Assembly: GCA_963971405.1 (NCBI GenBank)
Contig: OZ020490.1
Span: forward strand, 2,480,001 to 2,544,000
Length of the DNA: 64,000 nt
Direction of reading: 5' to 3'
Source of the DNA: Psococerastis gibbosa
Taxonomy: Eukaryota > Arthropoda > Insecta > Psocodea > Psocidae
This document shows, piece by piece, positions 41,901 through 48,606 of the stretch (position 1 is the stretch's first letter; each line of letters opens with the position of its first letter). The notes below the pieces were generated by a model that saw only the letters and a list, made by a program, of their open reading frames with translations, searched no databases and was not told the DNA's origin. Made by a program: the position numbers and the translations under genes.

Positions 41901-42901
41901 CGTCTGCTTGTAGGTGCCGCAGCAAATCTACGCAAGGAAGTGATCAGAAACAAGATCCGCGCTATTGGCAAAATGGCGCGAGTGTTCTCGGTACTGCGCG
42001 AGGAGAGCGAGAGTGTACTGCAGTTGAAGGGACTCACGCCGACTGGCGCACTCCCGCTTGGCGCACTCTCTGGCGGCAAAACCTCGCTAAAGAATGGTAA
42101 GTGTAGAGGGCATAGATGGTAGACCACATGGGGTAATGGGGAAATTAACGCGACTGCTCTCGTTACTGCCCGAGGAGTGCGAGAGTATACTGCAGTTGAA
42201 GGGACTCACGCCGACTGGCGCACTCTTTGGCGGCAAAACCTCGCTAAAGAATGGTAAATGTAGAGGGCACAGACGGTAGAACACATGGGGTATTAGGGAA
42301 AATTACGCGAGTGTTCTCGTTATTGGACGAGGAGTGCGAGAGCGTACTGCAGTTGAAGGGACTTATGCCGTCTGGCGCGCTCTTATGCGGCAAAACCACG
42401 CTAAAGAATGGTAAGTGTAGAATGCGTAGATGGTGCAACTCATGTGGTAATAAGGAAGACTACGCAAGTCTTCTCAGTAAGAAGTGAGGTGACTAGGAAA
42501 GTGCACTGTTGGTGATGACCGACTACCTTGGGACTACCGCTCCGCGCGCTCTCTGGCGGCAAAATCGCGCTAAAGAATGGTATGTCTTGAGGGCATAGAT
42601 GTTAGATAGCCAGAATCCATCTGATAATAAGGACGATGGTGCGAATGTTCTCAGTGGGAAGCGAGGAGCTAATAAATATTTATTTAAACAGAAATAACAA
42701 CAGTTACTGTACCCTCTAGTACAATTAATTTTTGCAATGTTTGCAGCACTGCAAGGGTTCTCGCCCAATCACAAGATCACGTCGTTCGCGGAGGCTAAAG
42801 GACTGGACGCGATAAACGAGCGGATGCCGCCGCGGAAAGACGCGCCACCGACGCCAGTGGCGGAGGAACCACCCGCCAAGACGGACGCCAATCACTCCTG
42901 A
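11703..42901 (+). CDS. CanA: Calcineurin A catalytic subunit (PP2B), C-terminal part, 5 exons
   Basis: This is the overall gene, with coding exons 11703-11920, 13775-13995, 17509-17589, 41914-42096 and 42747-42901. All junctions are GT-AG and the phases join without a break. The protein is the Ca2+/calmodulin-activated serine/threonine phosphatase that pairs with calcineurin B and dephosphorylates targets such as NFAT-type factors. The exons give, in order, the end of the metallophosphatase domain, the CnB-binding helix, the CaM-binding helix and the autoinhibitory segment, then a stop. The N-terminal half, with the other metal ligands, is not in the window, so the gene begins upstream of position 1 or in sequence that was not recognised. 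The similarity to animal calcineurin A is strong and continuous. Which insect paralogue it is cannot be settled here. Confidence 0.95.
12110..12530 (-). mobile_element. Degenerate LINE reverse-transcriptase C-terminus
   Basis: Minus-strand frames show scattered LINE 3'-end motifs: a GHV-type piece near 12430, and [29 protein letters not shown] near 12200-12290. Several stops and frameshifts interrupt them. It lies in the calcineurin intron just after the 11703-11920 exon. Confidence 0.6.
12546..13150. other. Calcineurin intron, no feature recognised
   Basis: Moderate GC and no repeat or gene that I recognise. Confidence 0.5.
13151..13395. repeat. Two-copy GC-rich tandem repeat, period about 131
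   Basis: GGGGGTGTCTGGAAAGAGGT at 13168 recurs as GGGGGTGCCTGGAGAAAGGT at 13299. Both continue into a GAGCTG..CG..GAGGAA stretch and GGGGTTGATGCG. Unit identity is roughly 80 percent by eye. No coding function is recognised. Confidence 0.75.
13400..13774 (+). repeat. CanA: Tandem decayed copies of calcineurin exon-2 acceptor boundary
   Basis: Upstream of the true acceptor (13774) there are two more CAG|G acceptors, ending at 13640 and 13517. Each is followed by a decayed copy of the first part of exon 2 (GATGTACCRTAAGAR and then CTGGATGT). The tail of a further copy lies near 13440-13475 (CCTGGATGTGTACA). Spacings are 134 and 123 bases. Each unit also includes the intron stretch TATTGACCATTWTCCTGA before the polypyrimidine tract. 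The copies have frameshifts and stops, so they are pseudo-exons with intact-looking acceptors. Confidence 0.85.
13775..13995 (+). CDS. CanA: Calcineurin A exon: docking strand and start of CnB-binding helix
   Basis: The acceptor is TTTTCAG ending at 13774 and the donor GTAACC starts at 13996. The first base completes the split Gly codon of the previous exon, followed by [15 protein letters not shown]. The exon contains [11 protein letters not shown], and then [15 protein letters not shown], whose NIR triplet forms the PxIxIT-substrate docking edge in calcineurin. It ends in [12 protein letters not shown], the start of the calcineurin-B-binding helix. Just upstream are two decayed copies of its first ~95 bases, each with its own acceptor, and a trace of a third (see 13400-13774). 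Only this copy has an open frame across the whole exon. Confidence 0.95.
14195..15330 (-). mobile_element. 5'-truncated RTE-like LINE with 16-bp target duplication
   Basis: The minus strand encodes the core of a non-LTR reverse transcriptase: [15 protein letters not shown] (motif A), [13 protein letters not shown] (motif B), FADD (motif C, 14948-14959) and [13 protein letters not shown], ending in WWGHVQRRE and [10 protein letters not shown]. One in-frame stop lies at 14984-14986 and a frameshift near 14513, so it is dead but young. The 16-mer GGATAAGAGCGAGTGA flanks it at 14179-14194 and 15331-15346. The A-rich 3' tail is at the left. It sits antisense in the calcineurin intron. Confidence 0.9.
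15370..15600 (+). mobile_element. Degenerate LINE C-terminal fragment
   Basis: The + strand reads RLRW, then [18 protein letters not shown], the GHVxRMxDDR-type tail of RTE-like retrotransposons, before frameshifts. It directly follows an AATAAT microsatellite next to the 14195-15330 LINE. Confidence 0.6.
16470..16973. mobile_element. Foldback element interrupted by a SINE
   Basis: The left arm (16470-16582) and right arm (16855-16973) are inverse copies: GTCGAAATGAAAGCGAACTT against GTTCCGCTT-type sequence, and TGTATCTTGGAGGCTCAGCA against TGCTGAGCCTCCGAGATACA. The loop is filled by a SINE family 1 copy (16618-16840). Confidence 0.78.
16618..16840 (+). mobile_element. tRNA-derived SINE family 1, near full length
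   Basis: The head GGACATGTAGATTAGTGGTA is followed by a perfect pol III B box GGTTCGAGTCC (16669-16679). The body has CATGCTTCGGAGGGCATG and GTTGAGTGTAAGAGAGGGCT, and the tail TAGAACAAAAAAAG leads into ATTTAT repeats. A weaker A box is possible upstream. Other copies lie at 23655, 26828 and 30640 (+) and 4717 (-), with fragments elsewhere. Confidence 0.82.
17509..17589 (+). CDS. CanA: Calcineurin A exon: CnB-binding helix and acidic linker
   Basis: This 81-base exon has its acceptor TTTCACAG ending at 17508 and its donor GTGAGT at 17590. The split Val codon leads into [16 protein letters not shown], the C-terminal half of the helix that binds calcineurin B. It is followed by the acidic linker [10 protein letters not shown], which varies between species. 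The exon is clearly real because the phases match on both sides and the helix sequence is highly conserved. Confidence 0.93.
17616..18120 (+). repeat. Three imperfect tandem repeats after calcineurin exon 3
   Basis: Units begin GTTTAACTTATGAGGYCATC near 17617, 17782 and 17967 (spacing 165 and 185). Each has GGTGTCYATCTATGTTT, ACATTGTCATTT and GGTTAAGAAKATTTCCC. Weaker copies appear at 18780-18910. The array starts within 30 bases of the exon donor. Confidence 0.75.
18531..18738. mobile_element. hAT-like non-autonomous element, decayed TSD
   Basis: It begins CAGTGGCGTGAC and ends GTTACGCCACTG. The flanks are GCACTGCA and GTCCTGCA, which agree at 6 of 8 bases. The GGGGCCC-rich interior resembles the element at 7091-7398. 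Confidence 0.75.
18740..21000. other. Calcineurin 24-kb intron, AT-rich part
   Basis: It contains G-runs at about 19091-19106 and 19388-19398, repeat R2 (20100-20300) and a stretch near 19960-20000 resembling part of the 25975-26212 foldback. No exon seen. Confidence 0.5.
20100..20300 (+). repeat. Dispersed repeat R2, copy 1
   Basis: TGGTAAGCTTGT, TAGGTTGAC, ATTCATACGGAAACAATA and AAATCCATGGGGTCGTTGGC occur in the same order at 45515-45700. No gene or terminal repeats are seen. Confidence 0.6.
21010..21195. mobile_element. Foldback MITE family 2, core copy
   Basis: The arms are GAAAAATCACGGCAAGTTGA and TCAACTTACCGTGATTTTTC around GCAAACAACAGTC and its inverse. The outer ends are less well preserved than in the copies at 23242 and 40335. 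Confidence 0.75.
21500..21665. mobile_element. Foldback MITE family 3, copy 1
   Basis: Left ATAGGAGGGATGGGGCATTC with CCGCCAAAAATAT, right TATTTTTGGCGGCC and GTCCCATCTCTCTTAT. The inner GATGCCATGC region forms the loop. Confidence 0.7.
21770..21972. mobile_element. Foldback MITE family 3, copy 2
   Basis: Left CATAGGAGAGATGGGGCATC, right TATTTTTGGCGGG with TATCCCATATCCCTATAT. Inner arms GGGGTCACCTGCCACGTC and GACGTGGTAGGTGGCCCC pair. It lies about 100 bases after copy 1 in the same orientation. Confidence 0.72.
22171..22597. mobile_element. Harbinger-like MITE, related family, TAA TSD
   Basis: The ends are GCCGGCTATTCCACTTGTCA and TGACAAGTGGAATAGCCGCC with TAA on each side (22168-22170, 22598-22600). 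Part of the interior (22255-22350) matches the centre of family 1, so the two families share internal sequence. Confidence 0.82.
23242..23479. mobile_element. Foldback MITE family 2
   Basis: The arms are GCAGAAAAATCACGGGATG and CGTGATTTTTCTGCCGTGA, with the right end TTCAGTGTAGTTTTG. The centre has the ACGAAAGCATATCGCATAT region flanked by TAAGATGACTGTTG arms, as in the other copies. Confidence 0.78.
23655..23875 (+). mobile_element. tRNA-derived SINE family 1 copy
   Basis: It has the same head, B box (GGTTCGAATCC), CATGCTTCGGAGGGCATG and AGTAATGGAACAAAAAGTC tail as the 16618 copy. A reverse fragment of the same family follows at 23960-24035, making another inverted pair. Confidence 0.8.
24040..25970. 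other. Calcineurin intron, AT-rich, nothing recognised
   Basis: Very AT-rich with short T-runs and an AT run near 25320. No repeat family of this window and no coding signal. Confidence 0.5.
25975..26212. mobile_element. Foldback element, about 235 bp
   Basis: AAAGGGTTAGTTGTACTTAC through TGTTAATAGTCATTAGAGGC pairs with the inverse ending GTAAGTCTAACTAGCCCTTT at 26208. The arms are about 60 bases with two or three mismatches. Confidence 0.75.
26828..27050 (+). mobile_element. tRNA-derived SINE family 1 copy
   Basis: It runs from GGACATGTAGGGTAGTGG through the B-box region GTTCGAGTCCC and CATGCTTCGGAGGGCATG to a tail of AATAGAACAAAAAAAATC and ATTTATTT repeats. Confidence 0.8.
27055..28440. 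other. Calcineurin intron with SINE scraps
   Basis: A minus-strand tRNA-like scrap lies near 27690-27760 and a SINE family 1 head scrap (AACCGAAAGGTTG) near 28228-28290. A frame at 27339-27629 is hydrophobic but matches nothing I know. Confidence 0.45.
28451..29527. mobile_element. hAT-like element, 1.08 kb, 8-bp TSD CAAATGGC
   Basis: The termini are CAGTGGCGGCTTGTC and CACGAGCCGCCACTG. The 8-mer CAAATGGC occurs at 28443-28450 and 29528-29535. The subterminal GGCAGTGCCTCACC is repeated inverted near the other end. No transposase frame is visible, so it is non-autonomous. Confidence 0.9.
29838..30000 (+). mobile_element. SINE family 1, 5'-truncated copy
   Basis: It starts in the ATTTTCTGACCATGTTTC part of the body and continues through TTGAGTGTAAGAGAGGACTT to the ATTTATTTATT tail. 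The pol III promoter part is missing. Confidence 0.75.
30640..30830 (+). mobile_element. SINE family 1 copy with internal deletion
   Basis: The head ACATGTAGAGTAGTGGTACG, B-box-like GATTCGAGTCC, and CATGCTTCGGAGGGCATG are present. The AGAGAGGGCTTTATAGCCC part of the body is deleted. Confidence 0.75.
30835..35430. other. Calcineurin intron, no gene seen
   Basis: AT-rich with G-runs near 31842, C-runs near 31951 and 34144 and a T-run of about 22 at 32691-32712. The long frames near 31145-31596 are low-complexity (Phe/Leu/Tyr-rich) and look like chance. Confidence 0.5.
35436..35626. mobile_element. Foldback element, about 190 bp
   Basis: The left arm has TTCGTGGGGAATACTGGCAC and GGGTGCCGCCTTACT; the right arm has AGTAAGGCGGCACCC and GCCAGTATTCCTCACGAA. 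The loop is TTATGCAAAAACTGAATTC-like AT-rich sequence. Confidence 0.75.
35897..35955. repeat. Short hairpin, 19-bp perfect stem
   Basis: ATATTGGTCTATCAACGTT and AACGTTGATAGACCAAATAT pair around a 12-base loop. It could be the remnant of a tiny foldback or an RNA hairpin. Nothing shows it is transcribed. Confidence 0.6.
35960..38475. other. Calcineurin intron, no gene seen
   Basis: It contains a C-run near 36290 and an A-run near 36680. No conserved peptide or known repeat. Confidence 0.5.
38480..38840 (+). repeat. Repeat with palindromic GCGACA-TGTCGC motif, first cluster
   Basis: AAAATGTTCATTTCTGCGRC recurs near 38481 and 38718, and AAATGTTCAATTCGGCGACA near 38588. The perfect palindrome GCGACATGTCGC lies at 38602-38613. 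A G-run follows the last unit. Confidence 0.65.
38916..39094. mobile_element. Foldback MITE family 2, short copy
   Basis: Left AAACGACGCTGAGTTGA, right TTAATTCAGCGTAGTTT. The inner arms are CAAGTTGACTGAGGCATGC and GCCTCAGTCAACTTACC. The centre is shortened. Confidence 0.75.
39736..40119. mobile_element. Harbinger-like MITE family 1, copy 2
   Basis: The same foldback as at 6603-6981, with GGCGCCCATTCCACC at the left and GGTGGAATGGGCACC at the right. TTA follows on the right; the left flank is ACA, so one target copy is mutated or the end is altered. Confidence 0.85.
40335..40570. mobile_element. Foldback MITE family 2, copy with both ends
   Basis: The ends are CAAACTACACTAAGTTGA and CACTTAGTGTAGTTTTG. 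The inner arms carry GTTGACTGAGGCATGCTGTG and its inverse. The centre contains two inverted ATCTTACAAATGATAT-like stretches. No clear target duplication was found. Confidence 0.8.
40996..41378. mobile_element. Harbinger-like MITE family 1, copy 3
   Basis: Termini GGCGCCCATTCC and GGAATGGGCACC, with TTA at both 40993-40995 and 41379-41381. It is nearly identical to copy 2 and lies less than 1 kb from it, just upstream of calcineurin exon 41914-42096. Confidence 0.9.
41914..42096 (+). CDS. CanA: Calcineurin A exon: calmodulin-binding segment
   Basis: The acceptor TTGTAG ends at 41913 and the donor GTAAGT starts at 42097. The exon encodes an Ala-rich start and then [19 protein letters not shown], the basic amphipathic helix that binds Ca2+/calmodulin. 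[19 protein letters not shown] and GGKTSLKN follow. If the donor is not used, the frame meets a stop at 42118-42120. The second half of this exon plus its donor is repeated downstream in decayed tandem copies (42097-42672). A gap of 24 kb separates it from the preceding exon. Confidence 0.94.
42097..42672 (+). repeat. CanA: Tandem decayed copies of calcineurin exon-4 3' end plus donor
   Basis: After the true donor (42097) the second half of the exon and the first ~55 bases of the intron are repeated. Copies have donors at 42254 (GTAAAT), 42411 (GTAAGT) and 42580 (GTATGT), and a last fragment begins near 42640. Spacings are 157, 157 and 169 bases. The first two copies keep an open frame with CTGCAGTTGAAGGGACT and GGCAAAACC; the third is badly decayed. 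No good acceptor precedes the copies, so they look like pseudo-exons carrying decoy donors. Confidence 0.88.
42747..42901 (+). CDS. CanA: Calcineurin A terminal coding exon: autoinhibitory segment
   Basis: The acceptor TTTGCAG ends at 42746. The split Ala codon leads into [20 protein letters not shown] and then [11 protein letters not shown]. This is the autoinhibitory segment that occupies the active site until calmodulin binds. The tail is short and Pro/Ala/Glu-rich and stops at TGA 42899-42901, about 50 codons into the exon. The codons are noticeably GC-rich at third positions compared with the AT-rich surroundings. A possible 3'UTR donor (CAG|GTATGC) lies shortly after the stop, so further non-coding or alternative 3' exons are possible. 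Confidence 0.94.
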
Positions 42902-43900
42902 ATGTAGTGCGGACCGATGCAGCCCGAGCCTCGACTCCTCTCAGGTATGCGTACCTAGACTGGCATATCAACACTCCGTGAACTATCTGTAAGGGTATCC
43001 CCAATGTTGAAGTTATTGAGTTGAAAATGTTATCCTAGTTATCACACCTCTTGGTGTTGCAGGTACACCGTGATAAACAAATATGGCGGCGGCTGACCTG
43101 AAGTGCATTTAGCTAGCACGCTGGTTAGCATAGTTTCCACAAGTGCTAACTTAAATCGACTTAACACACTTAACTAGGGATAACCATTTTACACATACTT
43201 TGTGAACGCCCTTGTAATATGCATAAAACAAAGTCGTGTTGATTACTACACTTATAAGTCTTCTTCTCGCTATCCTCTCCACCAATAGTTCTTTCACCCA
43301 CAACTCTTTTCTCGTCACGTTATTTTTAATCCCCTCTTGTCCTTTGCCCAACCTAATTTAATGGTATGTTGTGTATATTAGTTCATAAGATGAATTAATA
43401 TACACTGTTATCAAAGTTGGGCCGGAAAAAGTCATAAAAGGTTAAGCATGCATAATCTCCACCAACACAAATGATAAAAATTCTTATTGTTATTTTCAGA
43501 GGTAGAAGCACCGCTTCTGTGCAGGACCCGGTGACGCCGCTTCTACTGTCTAATTTACAAAACAATTGATAGTTTTTTTTTAACCCCATCATTATAAATT
43601 AATACACACACTAGTTCCAATGTTTTAATAATAAACCCGTTAAATACACATATATATTTACTCAATTTAAGCAATCGCTTAACTCATCACACCATATTTC
43701 CCTTTTTTAGACGACAACACTAGATTAAGTCGCTAAATATCGTTTTAATACAAATTGTTTCCAACTAATTACTAAACATGATGTTCGTCTTTTAAAAAAT
43801 GTATTTATTCGAAAGTTTTTTTGTACTCGGTTGTGTATAATCCATCAGGAGTTAATAATTATCTCATTATGTTGGAATTTGCGTTGAATGTTTGAGGCAG
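42902..43900. other. CanA: Calcineurin 3' flank or UTR
   Basis: Possible 3'UTR. A potential splice donor at about 42943 and T-rich acceptors near 43061 and 43500 hint at extra non-coding or alternative 3' exons. No poly-A site can be chosen with confidence. Confidence 0.4.
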
Positions 43901-43904
43901 TGCA

Positions 43905-44250
43905 AAATGTTTATTTGTGCGACAAGTGTCGCAAGATGGAATAATCTGTTCTCTTTTTATGGGTTGAGTGATGGGGGATTATTTTGAATCAATTACAAAA
44001 ATGTTCAATTCTGCGACATGTGTTGCTAGATGGAATAATCTGCTTTTTGTGGGTTGAGTGATACGGGTTTATTTTAGACCATTTATTATACAAGAATGTT
44101 GAATTCTGCGACACGTGTCGCTAAGGGAAATAGTCTGCTTTTTATTGAGGGTTGATTGATAGGGGTTTATTATTTTTGTTTACCTAATTTGCATCAATTA
44201 CCGAAAATGTTCAACTCTGCGACATGTCGCTGTTTGGAACATTCCACTTT
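43905..44250 (+). repeat. Tandem repeat with palindromic GCGACA-TGTCGC motif, second cluster
   Basis: Four units of about 95-110 bases carry GCGACAAGTGTCGC (43919-43932), GCGACATGTGTTGC (44013-44026), GCGACACGTGTCGC (44108-44121) and GCGACATGTCGC (44219-44230). Between them run GGAATAATCTG, TTTTTATGGGTTGAGTGAT and similar stretches. It lies about 1 kb after the calcineurin stop codon. Confidence 0.75.
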
Positions 44251-44680
44251 TAATAAGACAGGTAGAGCAAATGGCGGAGGCTGTTGAAGTTTACATGAAA
44301 AATAATTGTTTCGTTTGTTTCTTTACGTGTAAGATGCAAGTTTGAAGTTGTTTATAACAATTTCTCCCACCGATGTTGATTTCTACTTTAAAAGTATACA
44401 TGCTATAGTATTCTATTAACTGTAATTAGTATCTTTTAGTGTGCATTAAATTTAGGCTATTTTTAAGAGCAGTGGTTGTTGAGCCTCTCATTTGTTTGGG
44501 AGGCTTTGGCACAACCTTAATTGATAGTTAGCCAGGTTCTTTGGCGAATAAGTAGCGTTTTCATTGTAGCTTTTTTAAATGAGATTTTTCTCTGTAAAAG
44601 ACATAGTATAATGAACAGCTAACAGCCTGGTGATTTGTCCGTAAATGCTGAGTTGTTAAAAAATATCTATATATATATAT

Positions 44681-44755
44681 GGGCAGGCTTGGCTCAGTTG
44701 GTAGAAAACTGGAATTTGCATTAGCAGTATTTGGGTTCGATTCCCGATATGAATG
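44681..44755 (+). repeat. tRNA-like sequence (SINE head or tRNA pseudogene)
   Basis: It contains TGGCTCAGTTGGTAGA, close to a pol III A box, and GGTTCGATTCC (44734-44744), a perfect B box. The acceptor ends do not pair, so it is not a functional tRNA. Confidence 0.55.
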
Positions 44756-44759
44756 GATT

Positions 44760-47700
44760 TTTTTTTACTTAACGTAAATCTGATAGGTGCTGGCAGGCAT
44801 ATTGCTGGACGCAACAAAGCACCATTTTTGGACATTATCTCAGTGTGTGTTTGTTTACTTCTGAGTTTTACAAAGTCTATAATTGTTAACCGAAATGTAC
44901 TTCCCGCCATCTATACAAATCTATATAACCGTTGTAATGTAGAGAGGGCATTATAGTTATTATTATTATATTTTCTTGCATTTTTTTACTTACCACAGAA
45001 TAGCTTATAGTCTTTCTTACATTATGAACGAAAGTAATTGCAGTCGGCAAAAGTCAAGGGAAGATATATCAATTAATTGACATCTATAGGCTAGTATTTC
45101 TGAAAATAATTATTTGACAATTAAAAGCGTAAATTAAAAAATTACTATTATTTTATTAAATATTTATTTTTAAATGCTCGCTACTACAGAAATAAGTAAA
45201 TTTATTTATTTTTTCATTATACAATCAATATACAAAATACATATATAAAGAAGTATAATATAAAATTGTCAAATAGTCAGTTATGTCTCTGTGTTAGTGC
45301 CTCACTATCCTAGAAGCTTTCCCTGAGAGAGTCTTTAAACAATTTTCGAAAGTTATTAGCAGTGCTCACCGTTAATTTGGAAGCTTTCCAAAATAGGCGA
45401 AACAATTGAGTATGTATTACAGATTGTTTTTGAAACAATAAGTGAAAATAAGAACATACATTGATTCAGACTTGAACTTTGTAAAGTCATGCTTCTACCC
45501 GTTACTTTGTGTCAATGGTAAGCTTGTTCATTATCGGTTGTAGCCTATCTAGGTTGACCTCGAGGTTACCAGTTGGCCTATGGCAAAGAATTCATACGGA
45601 AACAATATCAGTAATATCCAAAATCCATGGGGTCGTTGGCTTTGGACAAGGACTAACCGGCCACTATTATTTGTAGACATACGTCCATAAAAAGCCCTTC
45701 AGGACATTATTATTATTTATTACAGATTGATTTTGAAACAATAAATTTAAATAAGAACATACAATACAGTACTGACGAATTTGTTGGAGTTGTGCAGTCG
45801 AAGTGGGCCTTATGAAGTATTAATATACGATATTTCTTTATTTTTCGTTTACAAGTAACCCATTTATTATTTATTTAGGCTACATTATTAATGTACTATG
45901 CTATACGTAAGTTCAATTGTGGTACTCGGGATTCTCAGGATTTACTTCTGATATTTATTAACAGGGATGGATTATACGTAGCCATATTTGAATCCCTTAC
46001 TTATGGCTTGAATCTTTCTATTGCTCTTTGACTACAATGTTCTTACCCATTTTAGAGCCCGTTTTTGACACAGTGATTTTTCGAGCAACAAAAACAAGAT
46101 AAACTTGCCTTTTTACTGTATAACTGTAAGTAAGGCAACGTTCTCTTTTTAAAAGTCTGTTAGAATTCTCCTAAAAAGACAATTCACCCTATTTAAACAA
46201 ACAGCAAACATATCTTATGTTTCTGTCGCTCAAAAAATCACTTTGTATCGATGAGCTCTTAAGTATATTGCTCCTTGATTTATTTATGGTTAAAATTCGT
46301 ATAGTATGTCAAAAACGTACTGTATTTTACCCTTTTTTGAAGGGTACATAATCACCTTCCTAAGCTAACGCCTATTCGTCGTATAAGAGTTTAGTTACGT
46401 AGGCCAAATAAATCCAATGGCGAACATTTCCTACAGGAAAATCAAAATGGCGGGGCCCTGCCTCGCTGTGATTGGCGGGTCCCATCCTCTTACTTATCTT
46501 ATTAGTATCTGATTAGTCGGGCGTAATTCCTATGGCCATACGTTAAATATGGGTATGCACCCCGACAATCAGAGGGAGGCATTTTGCCATATGGTTTGGA
46601 TTTCTACAGGAAAGTTCTTCATTTGGTATATTTTCACTATTTACATGTTTAATAATGAAATAAGAGCAATAATAGGTACATGTTTTTATACTCCCCACGC
46701 TTTTTATAGTAGATCAATTGGGATATTCTCTATCCCTTGGTTAAAGTAGTTAAATCAGTTAAAATGTTAAATTAGAGAAATAGCCTAATTAGTAAATAAA
46801 TAAACAAGTTTTCCATTGCATTTCTTGTGTAATCTGCTATTTTATTCTATAATTTAGCATTTTAACTGAGTCTCCCATTTTTCCTAAGTCATATGATATA
46901 CATGATGCTCTTTCAGATTTATATACCTACCTTATATACCTTAAAAAGTTTTCTATATATATATGTAATCCATGACGCTTTTAACACATCGTGAAGCTTA
47001 TTTATACCACTTAATAACTGTTAACGTAACTTTGCTCTTATAGACGGAGAATAAGTCAGGTATTGTTTGTAAGCAAAATCTGGCAAGGATGCTATGGACA
47101 CCATAAACAGTTTACAAACTATGGTTATATTTTTTTCCTTAGCCAAAAGTCGTGTTTTTTCACTAGTGCAAGAGATCAGACTATTTCACGCCGCGCTGGC
47201 ATGCAGACCCTCGTCCTAAACGGCAATGACTGGTTTAAATCCGCATTGTCAGCTTCATAGGACTGACAGAGATTATAGCAATGCACGACTCAGTTCGGGG
47301 GCTGACCAAACTACCGGAGTTGGGAAAGGTGTAACCACTGGGACACAATGTGAGACCATAGGTTACAGTAGGAGGAGGACTGGGTTCCGATAAACCAAAG
47401 GCTGCAGTGTAAGGGATACCAAAATCCTACAGATCGAGCCTTTAAAGGGTTCTGATCACGCGCGAAAAGGTGTATATAGCAATATAAAACGTTTTTACGA
47501 TTAATCAAAGAATCAAGACTTAAGATCTCAAAACCCAGCCTTAAAAACTGCCACCAACCCATGCTATTGCTTACAAACAACATCTGCGTTAATAGCTGAT
47601 CCCGCCTTTGACCATATATTGTAATAATACCTGTATATAATATTATATGGTCTAAGAATCCCACCAACAAATTACTTTGTCCAGTTAGACTTCGTTACTA

Positions 47701-47941
47701 TGGCATCCAAGTCTAACTTGTCTTAGTGTCATCTGACGGGATTTTCAATATAGCGCCTTAGCCCTTTTTTTCTTTTTTTACTAGCCTACGCTGTGTTTAC
47801 CCATTTCGGAGACTTTGTTTTCATCTATCAGTGCCTTTAGTGGTTGGAGTATGTTCCCTTATACCTACTGTGTATCCTCCTTTACTATTTGTATTAAAAA
47901 AACTTTAAGGCGCTTTTAGATGGCCATTTGTAAATATTTCC
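44760..47941. other. Between calcineurin and the gap, no gene seen
   Basis: AT-rich with repeat R2 at 45510-45705. The part after 47150 is less AT-rich and has open frames on both strands, but no protein family is recognised. Confidence 0.45.
45510..45705 (+). repeat. Dispersed repeat R2, copy 2
   Basis: Matches 20100-20300 over its length, including TTCATACGGAAACAATA and AATCCATGGGGTCGTTGGC, and ends GTCCATAAAAAGCCCTTC. Confidence 0.6.
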
Positions 47942-48141
47942 NNNNNNNNNNNNNNNNNNNNNNNNNNNNNNNNNNNNNNNNNNNNNNNNNNNNNNNNNNN
48001 NNNNNNNNNNNNNNNNNNNNNNNNNNNNNNNNNNNNNNNNNNNNNNNNNNNNNNNNNNNNNNNNNNNNNNNNNNNNNNNNNNNNNNNNNNNNNNNNNNNN
48101 NNNNNNNNNNNNNNNNNNNNNNNNNNNNNNNNNNNNNNNNN
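47942..48141. other. Assembly gap, 200 N
   Basis: Exactly 200 N, a conventional scaffold gap size, so the true distance is unknown. It abuts the left end of the palindrome, and the left arm may extend into it. Confidence 0.99.
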
Positions 48142-48182
48142 ACTACCCACGAATGATAGACGGTAAGGGTGGGACTCGGCGT

Positions 48183-48606
48183 TGCACTCAGTATCTTAAA
48201 AGAAATGTATTAATCCCACAATAGGTGTTCAATATACCCACCAACCATGTTTATAAAAATGAATTTTCAATAATCCCAACTAAGTCTCAGTTTCTAACAA
48301 TGGGTGTGCAATATACCAGGCAGTCGTGTTTTCTATGTTAGATTTAGTTACATTGGGCTAGGACAGGTTAAGTTATAATATTAGGCTAGGTTAAATTTTT
48401 ATATCAAGTTAGGGTAGGTTACATTGGATTAGGATAGGCCAGATTAGGTTACATTGGGTTAGGTTAGCTGTTTACCTAGATTAAATTCATCATTTTTTTT
48501 AACAAAAATATTTTTATATCAAATAAATATGATGTTAAGTTAGGTTACATTGAATTAGGATAGGTTAGATTAGGTTACATTGGGTAAGGATAGGTTGAGT
48601 TAGCCA
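48183..48606 (+). repeat. Arm-terminal direct repeat, left arm outer copy (TTAGG-like)
   Basis: It starts TGCACTCAGTATCTTAAAAG and continues through CCAGGCAGTCGTGTTTTCTA into degenerate TTAGG-type repeats (GGTTACATTGGGTTAGG). It contains one copy of the ~157-bp GCTGTTTACCTAGATT block, where the inner copy at 52918 has three. Confidence 0.85.

Noticed and set aside
44681..44755. Possible tRNA gene
   Set aside because: A and B boxes are present, but the acceptor stem does not pair and no proper anticodon arm can be drawn. Kept only as a tRNA-like repeat.
47311..47670. 119-codon minus-strand frame
   Set aside because: No recognisable family and no splice support; probably chance or old transposon debris.
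47920..48156. Frames running through the N gap
   Set aside because: They consist of N only and carry no information.
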